Source: Janthinobacterium agaricidamnosum (GTDB lineage: Bacteria; Pseudomonadota; Gammaproteobacteria; Burkholderiales; Burkholderiaceae_D). Taken from it: a stretch of DNA of 64,000 nucleotides. The DNA is taken from positions 6,014,001 through 6,078,000 of the forward strand of contig NZ_CP033019.1 in assembly GCF_003667705.1 (NCBI RefSeq), read 5' to 3'. Position 1 is the stretch's first letter. Each line of letters opens with the position of its first letter. Made by a program: the position numbers and the translations under genes. Of the stretch, positions 25,988 to 34,983 are shown piece after piece. Under the pieces are notes generated by a model. The model was not told the DNA's origin. It was given only the letters and a program-made list of their open reading frames with translations, and ran no database searches.

Positions 25988-27819
25988 ATAAGAGCAGCCG
26001 GCATCGCCCCGCGCAGCGCATTGCACACGACGATCGCCTCGGCCCGCGCCAGCATGGCGCGCGTGATGATGGTTTCCTGCGCGTTCCAGGCGGGATCGGC
26101 CAGCATGGCTGCGCGTTGCACGCCGGGCAGCAGGCCGCAGGACAGGGGCGGCGTGTGCCAGCGGCCATCGAGCCGGACGAAGACATTGCTGCGCCCGCCC
26201 TCCGTCAGCTCGCCCCGCTCGTTAAAGAACAGCATGTCGAAGCTCCCTTGCGCCTCGGCCGCGCGCCACGCTGCGTCATAGCGCGCGCGCACGCTGCTCT
26301 TGTGGCGCAGGAACAGGTCGTCGGCATTCGTGGCGTCGGGCGCCAGCAGGATGTTGACCGTCTCCGGCAAGGGCGACAGGGCACCGCTTTGCGTCGTAAA
26401 CTGGCCGTCCTGGCGCAGCGCCAGGCGCAGGCGGAAGGGCGCATCGTCGGGGCGCGCGGCGCAGGCCGCCTGCAGCGCGGCGCGGGCCACGTCCGCATCC
26501 CAGGCAAAACCGAAGTAGGCACAGGAGGCGGCCAGGCGCGCCAGGTGGCGCTCCTGCTGGCGGCAGCCGCCGGCGCGGCTCGCGTGCAGGGTCTCGAACA
26601 GTTCGAAGTCATTGCTCAGCCCCGTCAGGAAGCGGGCCTTGAGCTGGCATTCCGCAAATTCCTCGTGCGGGTCGCTGTCGAGGACGATGCCGGCGCCCAC
26701 GCCCATCTCGCCGCGCCGCAGGCCGTCAGGGCCCGCCGGCTGCAGGGCCAGGGTGCGGATCGGCACGGACATGCAGAAGTCACCCACCGGGTGGGCCGCG
26801 CCGATGGCCGGCGGATCGAACCAGCCGATGGCGCCCGTGTAGATGCCGCGCGGCGCCGGTTCCAGTTCGGCGATGATCTCCATGGTGCGGCGTTTGGGCG
26901 CGCCCGTGATGGAACCGCACGGATACAAGGCCTGGAAGATGTCGGCCAGGCTGGCGTCGTCGCGCAAACGCGCCTGCACGGTGGACGTCATCTGCAGCAC
27001 GCTGCTGTAGCGCGACACCTGGAACAGGGCGGGTACCTTGACGGAGCCCGTGGCGGCGATGCGGCCGATGTCGTTGCGCAGCAGGTCGACGATCATCAGG
27101 TTTTCCGCGCGGTTTTTCGGATCATTGGCCAGGACGGCCGCGCGGCGCGCGTTTTCGTCCGTTTGTTCAGGCGGGGCCGCCGGCGCCGTGCCTTTCATCG
27201 GACGCGCCGTCAGTTCGCCCTGCGCATGGCGCACGAACAGCTCCGGCGACAGCGAAAGCAGGGCGCCGCCATCGGGCAGCATCACCAGCGCGCCATACGG
27301 CACGGGCTGGCGTTCCCGCAGCCGTGCATACAGGGCCAGGGGCGAGCCGAAGGCGTCGAAGCGCAGCCGATACGTATAGTTGACCTGATAGGTGTCGCCG
27401 GCCACGATGTAGTCGTGGATGCGCTGCAGCGCGCGCGTGAATTCGGCCGGATCCACGTTGGCGCGGATGCCGGCGATGCCGGCCGGCGTTTCCGCCGCCG
27501 GCGTACGAGCGGCCAGCCACTGCAGCACCTCGTCCTGCGACAGCTGGGTGCAATGTTCGAAGACGAGCACCTGCGCCAGCGGCGGTGCGCCGGGATCCGC
27601 CGCGCGCGGCGGCATGGCCAGCAAGTGCGCGCCCAGTTCGTAGCTGCACACGCTGACGGCATACTGGCCGCGTTCCAAGGCCGCTTGCAGCCCTTCGAGC
27701 AGGGCCGGCCACTGTTCCCCCTCGCTGCACCGCAAGACCGCCGTCAGGCCCGTGTACAGGCGCGATGCGGCGCCGGGCGTGCTGGCGTCGTCGAGCAGGG
27801 CGAAACAATCGGTATGCAT
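25984..27819 (-). CDS. pabBC: Fused aminodeoxychorismate synthase component I / aminodeoxychorismate lyase
   Basis: 611-aa bifunctional enzyme of 4-aminobenzoate (folate) synthesis. The N-terminal two thirds are a chorismate-binding PabB domain: RPMKGTAPA, DLLRNDIGR and GSITGAPKRRTMEII. From about residue 390 a class IV aminotransferase (PabC) domain begins (FELFETLHAS), with a Lys in KSSVRARYDAAW and NERGELTEGGRSNVFV. The fusion is common in beta- and gammaproteobacteria. The amidotransferase PabA is not in this window. The ATG 27819 Shine-Dalgarno is weak. Confidence 0.88.
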   Translation of the reverse strand: MHTDCFALLDDASTPGAASRLYTGLTAVLRCSEGEQWPALLEGLQAALERGQYAVSVCSYELGAHLLAMPPRAADPGAPPLAQVLVFEHCTQLSQDEVLQWLAARTPAAETPAGIAGIRANVDPAEFTRALQRIHDYIVAGDTYQVNYTYRLRFDAFGSPLALYARLRERQPVPYGALVMLPDGGALLSLSPELFVRHAQGELTARPMKGTAPAAPPEQTDENARRAAVLANDPKNRAENLMIVDLLRNDIGRIAATGSVKVPALFQVSRYSSVLQMTSTVQARLRDDASLADIFQALYPCGSITGAPKRRTMEIIAELEPAPRGIYTGAIGWFDPPAIGAAHPVGDFCMSVPIRTLALQPAGPDGLRRGEMGVGAGIVLDSDPHEEFAECQLKARFLTGLSNDFELFETLHASRAGGCRQQERHLARLAASCAYFGFAWDADVARAALQAACAARPDDAPFRLRLALRQDGQFTTQSGALSPLPETVNILLAPDATNADDLFLRHKSSVRARYDAAWRAAEAQGSFDMLFFNERGELTEGGRSNVFVRLDGRWHTPPLSCGLLPGVQRAAMLADPAWNAQETIITRAMLARAEAIVVCNALRGAMPAALI

Positions 27820-27840
27820 GGGGACAGCCGCGGCGGTGAC

Positions 27841-28416
27841 TTACCCCAGCAGCATGGCGATTTGCAGCGCCGCTTCCTGGGAGGGATTGATCTTGAAGCC
27901 GCTCTTGGCGTAGCGGTGCCAGCGTCCGATGACGAAGCTGACGATCAGGGTGGCGCGCGCCGCCACTTCGCTTTCCTTGCCATGGCCTTCGGCGGCGGCC
28001 ACGCGCAAGGCCTGCTTGAGCGCCAGCTCCACGCGGTCGTAGAACTGGTTCATGCGCACTTGCAGGCGCTCGTCCTCATTGACCAGCGCATCGCCGATCA
28101 GCACGCGCGTCATGCCCGGATTGCTGATGGCGAAATTGAGCAGCATGCCGATGATGTCGCGCGTCTGCGTCATCCCGTCGCTGTGCTTTTCCGCGATCTG
28201 GTTGATCAGGCCGAAGACGCTTGACTCGATGAATTCGATCAGCCCTTCGAACATTTGCGCCTTGCTGGCGAAATGGCGGTACAGGGCCGCTTCCGAGACG
28301 GCCAGTCTGGCCGCCAGTGCGGCGGTGGTGATCTTTTCGCCTTTCGGCTGCTCCAGCATTGCGGCGAGGGCCTGAAGAATTTGTAGCCTGCGTTGGCCCG
28401 GCGGTGTGCTTGCCAT
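27841..28416 (-). CDS. slmA: Nucleoid occlusion factor SlmA, TetR family
   Basis: 191-aa TetR-fold DNA-binding protein. GQRRLQILQALAAMLEQP leads into the HTH ITTAALAARLAVSEAALYRHF, continuing with ASKAQMFEGLIEFIE. These match SlmA, which binds nucleoid sites and inhibits FtsZ assembly. ATG 28416 (MASTPPGQRR) with AAGAGAA upstream is preferred over an upstream in-frame extension. The C-terminal half diverges from E. coli, as is usual in Burkholderiales. It is 21 bp upstream of pabBC on the same strand. Confidence 0.82.
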   Translation of the reverse strand: MASTPPGQRRLQILQALAAMLEQPKGEKITTAALAARLAVSEAALYRHFASKAQMFEGLIEFIESSVFGLINQIAEKHSDGMTQTRDIIGMLLNFAISNPGMTRVLIGDALVNEDERLQVRMNQFYDRVELALKQALRVAAAEGHGKESEVAARATLIVSFVIGRWHRYAKSGFKINPSQEAALQIAMLLG

Positions 28417-28483
28417 ATTTTCTCTTGTCGTTAAAAAAAATGCTGCCTTGATGGGGAAGTCCGTCACCGCCGCTAGCGGTGCG

Positions 28484-28504
28484 GCTTCCGGCGTCAGCCG
28501 GAAG
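28484..28504. repeat. Hairpin between slmA and the HAD gene
   Basis: A perfect 8-bp stem, CTTCCGGC/GCCGGAAG (28485-28504), with a GTCA loop is accompanied by a CCGCTAGCGG palindrome at 28471-28480 and two direct copies of GGAAGTCC (28455 and 28500). There is no T run, so it is more likely a transcript-stabilising or repeat element than a terminator. Confidence 0.5.
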
Positions 28505-28518
28505 TCCAGGAGTCCCCT

Positions 28519-29253
28519 TCAACGCAGACGGTGAAGGCGGCGTGCCAAATGCCGGACAGATTTTACTTTGACATCGACGTAAGCGGGGCGATTTAACGCC
28601 TTGGGCAACTTCGCCACGCCGATCGGGTCGGCCATTTTCAGGTATTGCGTGACCCAGGCCGTGCGCAGGCCCAGTCTTTTTGCGCCCTTCAGGTTGGCGA
28701 GGGTGTCTTCCACCAGGATGCAGCGGCCAGGGCGGATCTGGTGCTTGCGCATCAGTTTGCGCAGCATCAGCGTCGATGGCTTGGGCCGCAACTGGCGGTG
28801 CACCTGCATCGCCTCGATGGCGACGTGGTGTGAAAAGTGCCGGCGCAGTCCCAGGTGGCGCATCACGTCGCTCGAATAGCGCAGCGGCGCGTTGGTGAGT
28901 AAAATTTTACGGCCAGGCAGGCGTTTGAGTAAAGCCCCCAGTCCCCGCTCGGCGCGTATCATGGCGCGCAAATCGTCGAAGGCGTGCGTCTCGTGCAAAA
29001 AATGCGCGGCCTGCACCTGATGGTGCTTGACCATGCCCAGCAAGGTGGCGCCATAGCGGCGCCAGTAGGCCGCGCGCGCCGCATTGACGATGGCGTCGTC
29101 GGCCGGCGTCACGCCGTCGCCCAGTACGCGGGCAATATACGTGTTCATATTGGCCGTGATGGTGGGGAAGATGGCGTGCGAGGCATTGTGCAGCGTGTTG
29201 TCGAGGTCAAACAGCCAGACCGGCGACGAGCGGTTAAGATGGGACACAGGCAC
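28519..29253 (-). CDS. HAD-family pyrimidine 5'-nucleotidase
   Basis: 244-aa HAD hydrolase. Motif I is VWLFDLDNTLHNA with the two catalytic Asp residues. Motif II is KILLTNAP, and motif III/IV is PKPSTLMLRKLM...CILVEDTLANLKGAKRLG. These match SDT1/YjjG-like pyrimidine 5'-nucleotidases that remove phosphate from UMP/CMP or damaged nucleotides. A GTG at 29253 gives the full N-terminus; a second GTG three codons later is possible. It precedes slmA on the same strand. Confidence 0.82.
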   Translation of the reverse strand: MPVSHLNRSSPVWLFDLDNTLHNASHAIFPTITANMNTYIARVLGDGVTPADDAIVNAARAAYWRRYGATLLGMVKHHQVQAAHFLHETHAFDDLRAMIRAERGLGALLKRLPGRKILLTNAPLRYSSDVMRHLGLRRHFSHHVAIEAMQVHRQLRPKPSTLMLRKLMRKHQIRPGRCILVEDTLANLKGAKRLGLRTAWVTQYLKMADPIGVAKLPKALNRPAYVDVKVKSVRHLARRLHRLR

Positions 29254-29277
29254 GAGAGTCTTTGCTAGCGAGAGAAG

Positions 29278-30213
29278 ATGAAAAATTCAACAATCAGGAA
29301 AACCATGCGACGCCAGATTATAGTGATGTTTTGCGGATTATTCTTGCTGCCGTTGCAGGCGGCCTTCGCCGACGCGTCGCCCGTGGCGCAAAACCGCGGC
29401 GCGCTGTTCAAGGTGCAGGACGCGGCCCACACCCTGTATCTGTTCGGCACCATCCATGTCGGCGCGCCCGATTTTTACCCGCTCGAGCCGACAGTAACGC
29501 AGGCGCTGCACCGGGCCGGGGCGCTGGCGCTGGAGATCGACCCCGGCGCCGATCCGCGCAAGGCTGTGAGCGCCGTGCTGAAATACGGCATGGAGGCGCC
29601 GGGCAGCAAAGTGCCGGCCGACTGCCGCCAGACCCTGGCCCCGCGCCTGGCGCCGCTGTTGCAAAAATACGGCATTCCGGCCGAATCGGTGGCGCCGATG
29701 AAGCCATGGATGCTCGCCAGCGTGCTGGCCATCGGCGAATTTTCCACCCTCGGTTACCGCTCCGACCTGGCCGTCGACAATTATCTGTCGCAACAGGCCA
29801 AGGCGCGCAAGATCCCCGTGGTGGAACTCGAATCGATGGAAGGCCAGATGGCGCTGTTTGGCGCGATGTCGCCGTTTGAGCAGTGCCGCTTCCTGGAAGA
29901 CGGCGTGGCGTCGATCGAGGATCAGGAACAAAGCCAGGAAGCGCGCGAGATCGCCGACGCCTGGCGCAACGCCGACGCGGCCGCCTTCGACAAGCTGGCG
30001 GCAAAGGCAGCGACGGACCCCTCGTTCGCCGCGCAGTTCGTGCAAAAGGTGTTGCTGGACGGCCGCAACCCGGCCCTGGCCGACGGCATAGCCAAACTCC
30101 TGGCGCGCGAAAAGCACAGCCTGGCCGCCATCGGCGTGCTGCACCTGGTCGGAGAAAAAAGCGTGCCGGATTTACTGCGTCAGAAGGGCTTGAAGGTCGA
30201 GCGGGTGTATTGA
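29278..30213 (+). CDS. TraB/GumN family protein
   Basis: 311 aa. The N-terminus has two Arg and a hydrophobic segment ending FADA, a probable signal peptide (residues 1-32). LYLFGTIHVGAPDFYPL carries the GxxH motif, LALEIDP the acidic motif and AAIGVLHLVGEKSVPDLL the second GxxH-type motif of the TIKI-like metallo-protease-related family. The target is unknown. GAGAGAAG precedes the ATG. It is divergent from the HAD gene by 24 bp and ends before a symmetric structure that may terminate it. Confidence 0.85.
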   Translation: MKNSTIRKTMRRQIIVMFCGLFLLPLQAAFADASPVAQNRGALFKVQDAAHTLYLFGTIHVGAPDFYPLEPTVTQALHRAGALALEIDPGADPRKAVSAVLKYGMEAPGSKVPADCRQTLAPRLAPLLQKYGIPAESVAPMKPWMLASVLAIGEFSTLGYRSDLAVDNYLSQQAKARKIPVVELESMEGQMALFGAMSPFEQCRFLEDGVASIEDQEQSQEAREIADAWRNADAAAFDKLAAKAATDPSFAAQFVQKVLLDGRNPALADGIAKLLAREKHSLAAIGVLHLVGEKSVPDLLRQKGLKVERVY

Positions 30214-30254
30214 AACGCGGAGGAGATGCGGGCGACGGATAGCAGAGCAGATGG

Positions 30255-30335
30255 AAAAATGTTCAGGGCAAGGCGGACTGACGAAGACAGTACGAATGTA
30301 CGGCGAGGAAGGACAACGCCGCCATGGGCATTTTT
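30255..30335. repeat. 81-bp symmetric foldback between traB and tRNA-Thr
   Basis: AAAAATG at the left end and CATTTTT at the right are exact inverted repeats. GGCGG and CCGCC pair inside, and GTAC-GAAT-GTAC (30290-30301) sits at the centre of symmetry. The T5 on the plus strand and A5 on the left make it look like a bidirectional terminator for the converging TraB gene and tRNA, though the arms are imperfect. Confidence 0.5.
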
Positions 30336-30356
30336 ACAGCTGCGGGGAAAGGATAC

Positions 30357-30431
<75 letters not shown>

Positions 30432-30470
30432 ATAAAAAATCGGCGCTGGGTGAATTGCGCCGAATTATTT

Positions 30471-31394
30471 TTAGTGCGAACGGATCATAGTACCAAAAGC
30501 CTGCTCGGTCAACACTTCCAGCAATAATGAGTGTTCGATGCGGCCGTCGATGATGTGCACCGTGTTCACGCCGGACTTGGCGGCGTCGAGCGCGGACGAG
30601 ATCTTCGGCAGCATGCCGCCCGAGATCGTGCCATCGGCGAACATCTCGTCGATTTCACGCGCGGACAGGTCGGTCACCAGGTTACCCTGCTTGTCCTGGA
30701 CGCCGGCGATGTTGGTCATCATGATCAGCTTTTCCGCTTTCAGGATTTCCGCGATCTTGCCCGCCACCACATCGGCGTTGATGTTGTAGGCCTGGCCGTC
30801 CTGGCCGAAACCGATCGGCGAGATGATGGGAATGAAGGCGTCGTCCTGCAGCGCCTTGACGACGGCCGGGTTGATCGCGTCGATCTCGCCCACAAAGCCG
30901 ATGTCGAGGAATTCGCCCGGATGTTCGCGGTCCGGCATCTGCATCTTGCGCGCGCGGATCAAGCCGCCATCCTTGCCCGTCAGGCCGACAGCCTGGCCGC
31001 CGTAATGGTTGATCAGCATGACGATATCCTGCTGCACTTCGCCGCCCAGCACCCACTCCACCACTTCCATGGTTTCTTCATCGGTGATGCGCATGCCTTG
31101 CACGAAGGTGCCCTGCTTGCCGATTTTTTTCAGCGCGTTGTCGATCTGCGGTCCGCCGCCGTGCACCACGACCGGGTTCATGCCGACCAGCTTGAGCAGG
31201 ATGACGTCGCGCGCGAAGCCGTGCTTCAGGCGTTCGTCCGTCATGGCATTGCCACCGTATTTGATGACGATGGTCTTGCCGTGGAAATTGCGGATGTAAG
31301 GGAGGGCCTCGGCCAGAATCTGCGCCTTGATTTGCGGCGACACCGCCGTCAAGTCGTCATTCATGTCCAGGTTCAAGTTAGCTAGTTGATTCAT
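30471..31394 (-). CDS. argB: Acetylglutamate kinase
   Basis: Second step of arginine synthesis, 307 aa. [12 protein letters not shown] (Lys for phosphate), [40 protein letters not shown] and [14 protein letters not shown] are all canonical. The N-terminal 20 residues are a non-conserved extension; ATG 31364 (MNDDLTAV) is an alternative start. It is 40 bp upstream of tRNA-Thr, both reading leftward. Confidence 0.93.
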   Translation of the reverse strand: MNQLANLNLDMNDDLTAVSPQIKAQILAEALPYIRNFHGKTIVIKYGGNAMTDERLKHGFARDVILLKLVGMNPVVVHGGGPQIDNALKKIGKQGTFVQGMRITDEETMEVVEWVLGGEVQQDIVMLINHYGGQAVGLTGKDGGLIRARKMQMPDREHPGEFLDIGFVGEIDAINPAVVKALQDDAFIPIISPIGFGQDGQAYNINADVVAGKIAEILKAEKLIMMTNIAGVQDKQGNLVTDLSAREIDEMFADGTISGGMLPKISSALDAAKSGVNTVHIIDGRIEHSLLLEVLTEQAFGTMIRSH

Positions 31395-31466
31395 GGCGAG
31401 TCCGGAAAATAGATTTGTGCGATTTTACAGGGAAGAAGAAAATCCTGGAGGCATTATAGGGCGATC

Positions 31467-31496
31467 TTGTTGTATTTTCCCTGATGATCCTATAGT
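31467..31496 (+). promoter_or_regulatory. Candidate sigma70 promoter for the CWC gene
   Basis: TTGTTG (31467-31472) and TATAGT (31491-31496) are spaced by 18 bp in an AT-rich stretch upstream of the small cysteine-rich gene and divergent from argB. Each box matches at four or five of six consensus bases. Confidence 0.4.
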
Positions 31497-31595
31497 CTGG
31501 CCCGATATGTTCCCCAGCCAGCCCTTTTACTGCCCGTTACATCTGCGTCGCGTCCCGGCGCAGCGTGACACACACTTGCCAATTCAAACACAGCC

Positions 31596-31793
31596 ATGAG
31601 CCAGTGCAGCCTGTGCGGCGCCACCTTCCAATGCGGCCAGACCGACCCGCAGGCCAGCGGACCGTGCTGGTGCACGGCCCTGCCGCCCGCCGTTCCCGTG
31701 CCCGGCAGCGCCGCCGTGGGCTGCTGGTGCCCCGCCTGCCTGCAAGCCCATATCGCCACCCTGGCACCTCCTGTCAAGCCTAACGTCGGCTAA
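31596..31793 (+). CDS. Small cysteine-rich CWC family protein
   Basis: 65-aa protein with eight cysteines arranged as CSLCG, FQC, GPCWC and GCWCPACL. The paired CWC motifs match the cysteine-rich CWC family, proposed small metal-binding proteins with no assigned function. The start at 31596 keeps the N-terminal CxxC. The gene is isolated: argB diverges on one side and the hybrid kinase begins 98 bp downstream. Confidence 0.75.
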   Translation: MSQCSLCGATFQCGQTDPQASGPCWCTALPPAVPVPGSAAVGCWCPACLQAHIATLAPPVKPNVG

Positions 31794-31891
31794 ATAAGTG
31801 CTTCATCATGCAATTGCTTTGCAATAAACCTTGCATTTCGTAGGGGAATACGTTCAGACTTCGATTTTCAAGAATTTCTTATAGGAAAGTT

Positions 31892-34800
31892 ATGCGCTTC
31901 AGGGATATCAGTATCGGCGTGCGCATCAATGCCGGTTATGCCATGTTGATTGTGCTGATGCTGGTCGTCATCGTCCTTTCCGGCAGCCGCATCTACGCCA
32001 TCCGCGCCGAGACCGACGATATCCTGCAGCGCGACTGGGTCGCCGCCAAGGCCACCAGCAAGATCCACGGGCTGGCGCGCGAGGCGGCCACGCGCATCGG
32101 CAATCTGCCGAACCAGCACGAGCGGGCGCTGCGCCAGGCGAACCAGGCTCGCCTGGAAGCGATCAAGCAAGGCATCGATGAGCAGGTGCGCATTCTCGAC
32201 GGTCTCGATGCGCGGCCCGAGGAACGGCGCCTGCTGGAACAGATGCACCTGGCGCGCGCCGAGTACTACGGCTCGCTCAAGACGATGTTCGAACTGGTCG
32301 AGCGCGGCGAGGATGCTCGCGCCGAGCAGGCCATGCAGACGCAGACCTTGCCGATGCTGGAAAAAGTGCTGCTGTACGTGGGCCAGCTCGACGATTTGCA
32401 GCAACAGCTGATCCGCGACAGCGCGGCCAGGATACGCAACGACATCGACACTTCGCTGCTGCTGATGGGCGGCATCGGCCTGGCGGCCCTGCTGACGGGC
32501 CTGGCCTTTGCCTGGTCGGCGCGCTCGATCACGCGTCCGCTGGGCGAGGCGGTGGCGATCGCCACGCGCGTGGCCAATGGCGACTTCAGTTCCGTCATCG
32601 AGGTGACGTCGCGCGACGAGACGGGCGAATTGCTGCAGGCGCTCAAGAACATGAGCACCAGCCTGGCCGTCGAGCAGGACCTGCGCCACGCCGTCGAAGT
32701 GGCCGAGGATGCGACCAAGATGAAGTCGGACTTCCTGGCCAATATGTCGCACGAAATCCGCACGCCGATGAACGGCATCATCGGCATGACCCATCTGGCG
32801 CTGCAGACGGAGCTCACGTCGACCCAGCGCAACTACCTGGAGAAGGTGGAATCGGCTTCGAAGAACCTGCTGGCCATCATCGACGACATCCTCGATTTCT
32901 CGAAGATCGAGGCGGGCAAGATGGCCTTTGAAAGAGTCGATTTCTTCCTCGAGGACGTGCTGGCGCAGATCGCCGACCTGTCCGTGATGCGCGCGCAGGA
33001 CAAGGGGCTCGAACTGCTGTTCGACATCGCCCCCGACGTGCCGAACGCCTTGCAGGGCGACCCGCTGCGCCTGGGCCAGGTGCTGATCAACCTGACCAAC
33101 AACGCGATCAAGTTTACGGACAAGGGCGAGATCGTCGTCACCATCCGCCTGCAGCAGCTGGAAGAGCATGCGGCCGTGCTGCGCGTCGACGTGCGCGATA
33201 CGGGCATCGGCCTGACGCCGCCCCAGCGCAGCAAATTGTTCCAGGCCTTTACCCAGGCCGACACCTCCACCACGCGCCACCATGGCGGTACCGGCCTGGG
33301 ACTGACCATCAGCAAACGCCTGGTGGAAATGATGGAAGGCGAGATCGACCTGGTCAGCGAAGCGGGCGTGGGCAGCACCTTTTTCTTCACGGCCCGCTTC
33401 GGCCTGGCCGCCGTGCCGCGCGATAATCTGCCGCAGTTGCAACATCAACAGCAGTTCCAGGGCCTGCGCGTGCTGGTGGTCGATGACAACCCCAGCGCGC
33501 GTGAAATCTTCGTCAGCATGCTGGCGGCGCTGGGCTTCGAGGCGCGTGCCGTGTCTGGCGGCGTGCTGGCCATCGGCGCCGTGGCGCAGGCGCGCGCCGA
33601 GGGGCGTCCGTACGGACTGGTGCTGATGGACTGGAAAATGCCGGGCATGAACGGCCTCGATACCCTGGCCGGCATCCGTGCCGATGCCGCCGGCATCGAT
33701 GCGACGCCGGCCTGCATCATGGTCACGGCCTTCCATCGCGAAGCGCTGCTGGAGGCGGCGCGTCAGCGCGATTTGCCGCTCGACGGGATATTGAACAAGC
33801 CGGTCAGCGCCTCGACCCTGCTCGACCAGATATCGTTCGTGTTTGGCGGCGTGACGGGACAGAGCCGCAAGACGCAGCGCCAGAGCAGCTACCGCGACGA
33901 CGAGCGCGCCCTGCGCGGCGCCTGGCTGCTGCTGGTCGAGGATAATGAAGTGAACCAGGAAGTGGCGCAGCATATTCTCAACGACGCCGGCATCCGCGTC
34001 GACATCGCGGGCAATGGCGCCATCGCGCTGGCGAAGATCGAGGAAAACGCCTATGACGGCGTGCTGATGGATTGCCAGATGCCGGTGATGGATGGCTACC
34101 AGGCGACGCGCAAGCTGCGCCAGGACCCCCGTTATTCGAATTTGCCCGTGATCGCCATGACGGCCAATGCCATGGTCGGCGACAAGGAAAAATGCCTGGA
34201 CGCCGGCATGAACGATTTCATCGCCAAGCCGATCGACGTGGCGCAGCTGTTCGGCACCCTGGCGCGCTGGATCGCGCCGGCCGCGCCGCAGGCAATGACG
34301 TCGGTAGCGGCGCAGCCGGAAGCGGAGCTGCCCGTGATCGCCGGCCTGAAAATGACGGACGCCATGCGCCGCGTGGGCGGCAATGCCGCTTTGATGCGAA
34401 AATTGCTGGACCGTTTTGTGGAAACCCAGTTCGACGCCATGCAGCGCATCGTTGCCGCCATCGAGAACAACCAGCTCGAGACGGCGATCCGCGAAGCGCA
34501 TACCCTGAAGGGCCTGGCCGGCAATATCGGCGCCGGCGGCCTGGCCGACAGCGCCGCGCGGGTCGAGCACTTGCTCAGCCTGGGTTCGCACGACGGTTTG
34601 CCGCAGGCGCTGGCCGCCTGCACCCTGGCGCTCGACGAACTGGTGCCGAAGATTGTGCTGGCCATGCAGTCGCGCGGCAATACGGCCGAAGCGGGCGGCG
34701 CGGTGGTGGCGCACGTGGCGCCGGTGGACCGGGCATACCTGGAAGCAGGCTTGCGCGAATTGTCGCAGCTGCTGCAGCAGGACGATGCGCAGGCCGTCAA

Positions 34801-34948
34801 GCACCTCGACGGCATCGGTCCCGTGCTGGTCGCGGCGGGGCAGGCGGAACATGCGCGCCAGTTGAAGCGCATGCTGGGACAATACGATTTCGAAGGTGCG
34901 CTGGCGCAGCTGGGCGAGGTGGCCGATGCGCTGGAGTTGACACTGTGA
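31892..34948 (+). CDS. Hybrid sensor histidine kinase with two receivers and an Hpt domain
   Basis: 1018-aa membrane kinase. TM1 at about residues 15-33 and TM2 at 189-210 bound a four-helix-bundle periplasmic sensor of the chemoreceptor type. A HAMP linker (212-262), a HisKA domain with His287 ([11 protein letters not shown]), an HATPase (N-box [10 protein letters not shown], then [25 protein letters not shown]) follow. Receiver 1 ([11 protein letters not shown]...[11 protein letters not shown], about 525-640) and receiver 2 ([10 protein letters not shown]...[12 protein letters not shown], about 680-795) come next. An Hpt domain ([15 protein letters not shown]) is near 870. All phosphorelay residues look intact. 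The HD-GYP regulator lies 31 bp downstream. Confidence 0.92.
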   Translation: MRFRDISIGVRINAGYAMLIVLMLVVIVLSGSRIYAIRAETDDILQRDWVAAKATSKIHGLAREAATRIGNLPNQHERALRQANQARLEAIKQGIDEQVRILDGLDARPEERRLLEQMHLARAEYYGSLKTMFELVERGEDARAEQAMQTQTLPMLEKVLLYVGQLDDLQQQLIRDSAARIRNDIDTSLLLMGGIGLAALLTGLAFAWSARSITRPLGEAVAIATRVANGDFSSVIEVTSRDETGELLQALKNMSTSLAVEQDLRHAVEVAEDATKMKSDFLANMSHEIRTPMNGIIGMTHLALQTELTSTQRNYLEKVESASKNLLAIIDDILDFSKIEAGKMAFERVDFFLEDVLAQIADLSVMRAQDKGLELLFDIAPDVPNALQGDPLRLGQVLINLTNNAIKFTDKGEIVVTIRLQQLEEHAAVLRVDVRDTGIGLTPPQRSKLFQAFTQADTSTTRHHGGTGLGLTISKRLVEMMEGEIDLVSEAGVGSTFFFTARFGLAAVPRDNLPQLQHQQQFQGLRVLVVDDNPSAREIFVSMLAALGFEARAVSGGVLAIGAVAQARAEGRPYGLVLMDWKMPGMNGLDTLAGIRADAAGIDATPACIMVTAFHREALLEAARQRDLPLDGILNKPVSASTLLDQISFVFGGVTGQSRKTQRQSSYRDDERALRGAWLLLVEDNEVNQEVAQHILNDAGIRVDIAGNGAIALAKIEENAYDGVLMDCQMPVMDGYQATRKLRQDPRYSNLPVIAMTANAMVGDKEKCLDAGMNDFIAKPIDVAQLFGTLARWIAPAAPQAMTSVAAQPEAELPVIAGLKMTDAMRRVGGNAALMRKLLDRFVETQFDAMQRIVAAIENNQLETAIREAHTLKGLAGNIGAGGLADSAARVEHLLSLGSHDGLPQALAACTLALDELVPKIVLAMQSRGNTAEAGGAVVAHVAPVDRAYLEAGLRELSQLLQQDDAQAVKHLDGIGPVLVAAGQAEHARQLKRMLGQYDFEGALAQLGEVADALELTL

Positions 34949-34959
34949 GAAGGATAACT

Positions 34960-34983
34960 ATGCAGAACGAAGGACGGGTATGA
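34960..34983 (+). other. Seven-codon mini-ORF coupled to the HD-GYP gene
   Basis: ATG at 34960, preceded by GAGAAGGATAACT, opens MQNEGRV and stops at TGA 34981-34983, overlapping the HD-GYP ATG as ATGA. It may feed ribosomes from the kinase to the regulator. It could equally be chance, because the GGACGGG inside it is the regulator's own Shine-Dalgarno. Confidence 0.35.

Noticed and set aside
31868..34882. A 1004-codon open frame on the minus strand opposite the hybrid kinase
   Set aside because: It is His/Arg/Gln-rich with no domain, mirrors third-position GC bias of the real gene, and the plus-strand frame has all kinase motifs.
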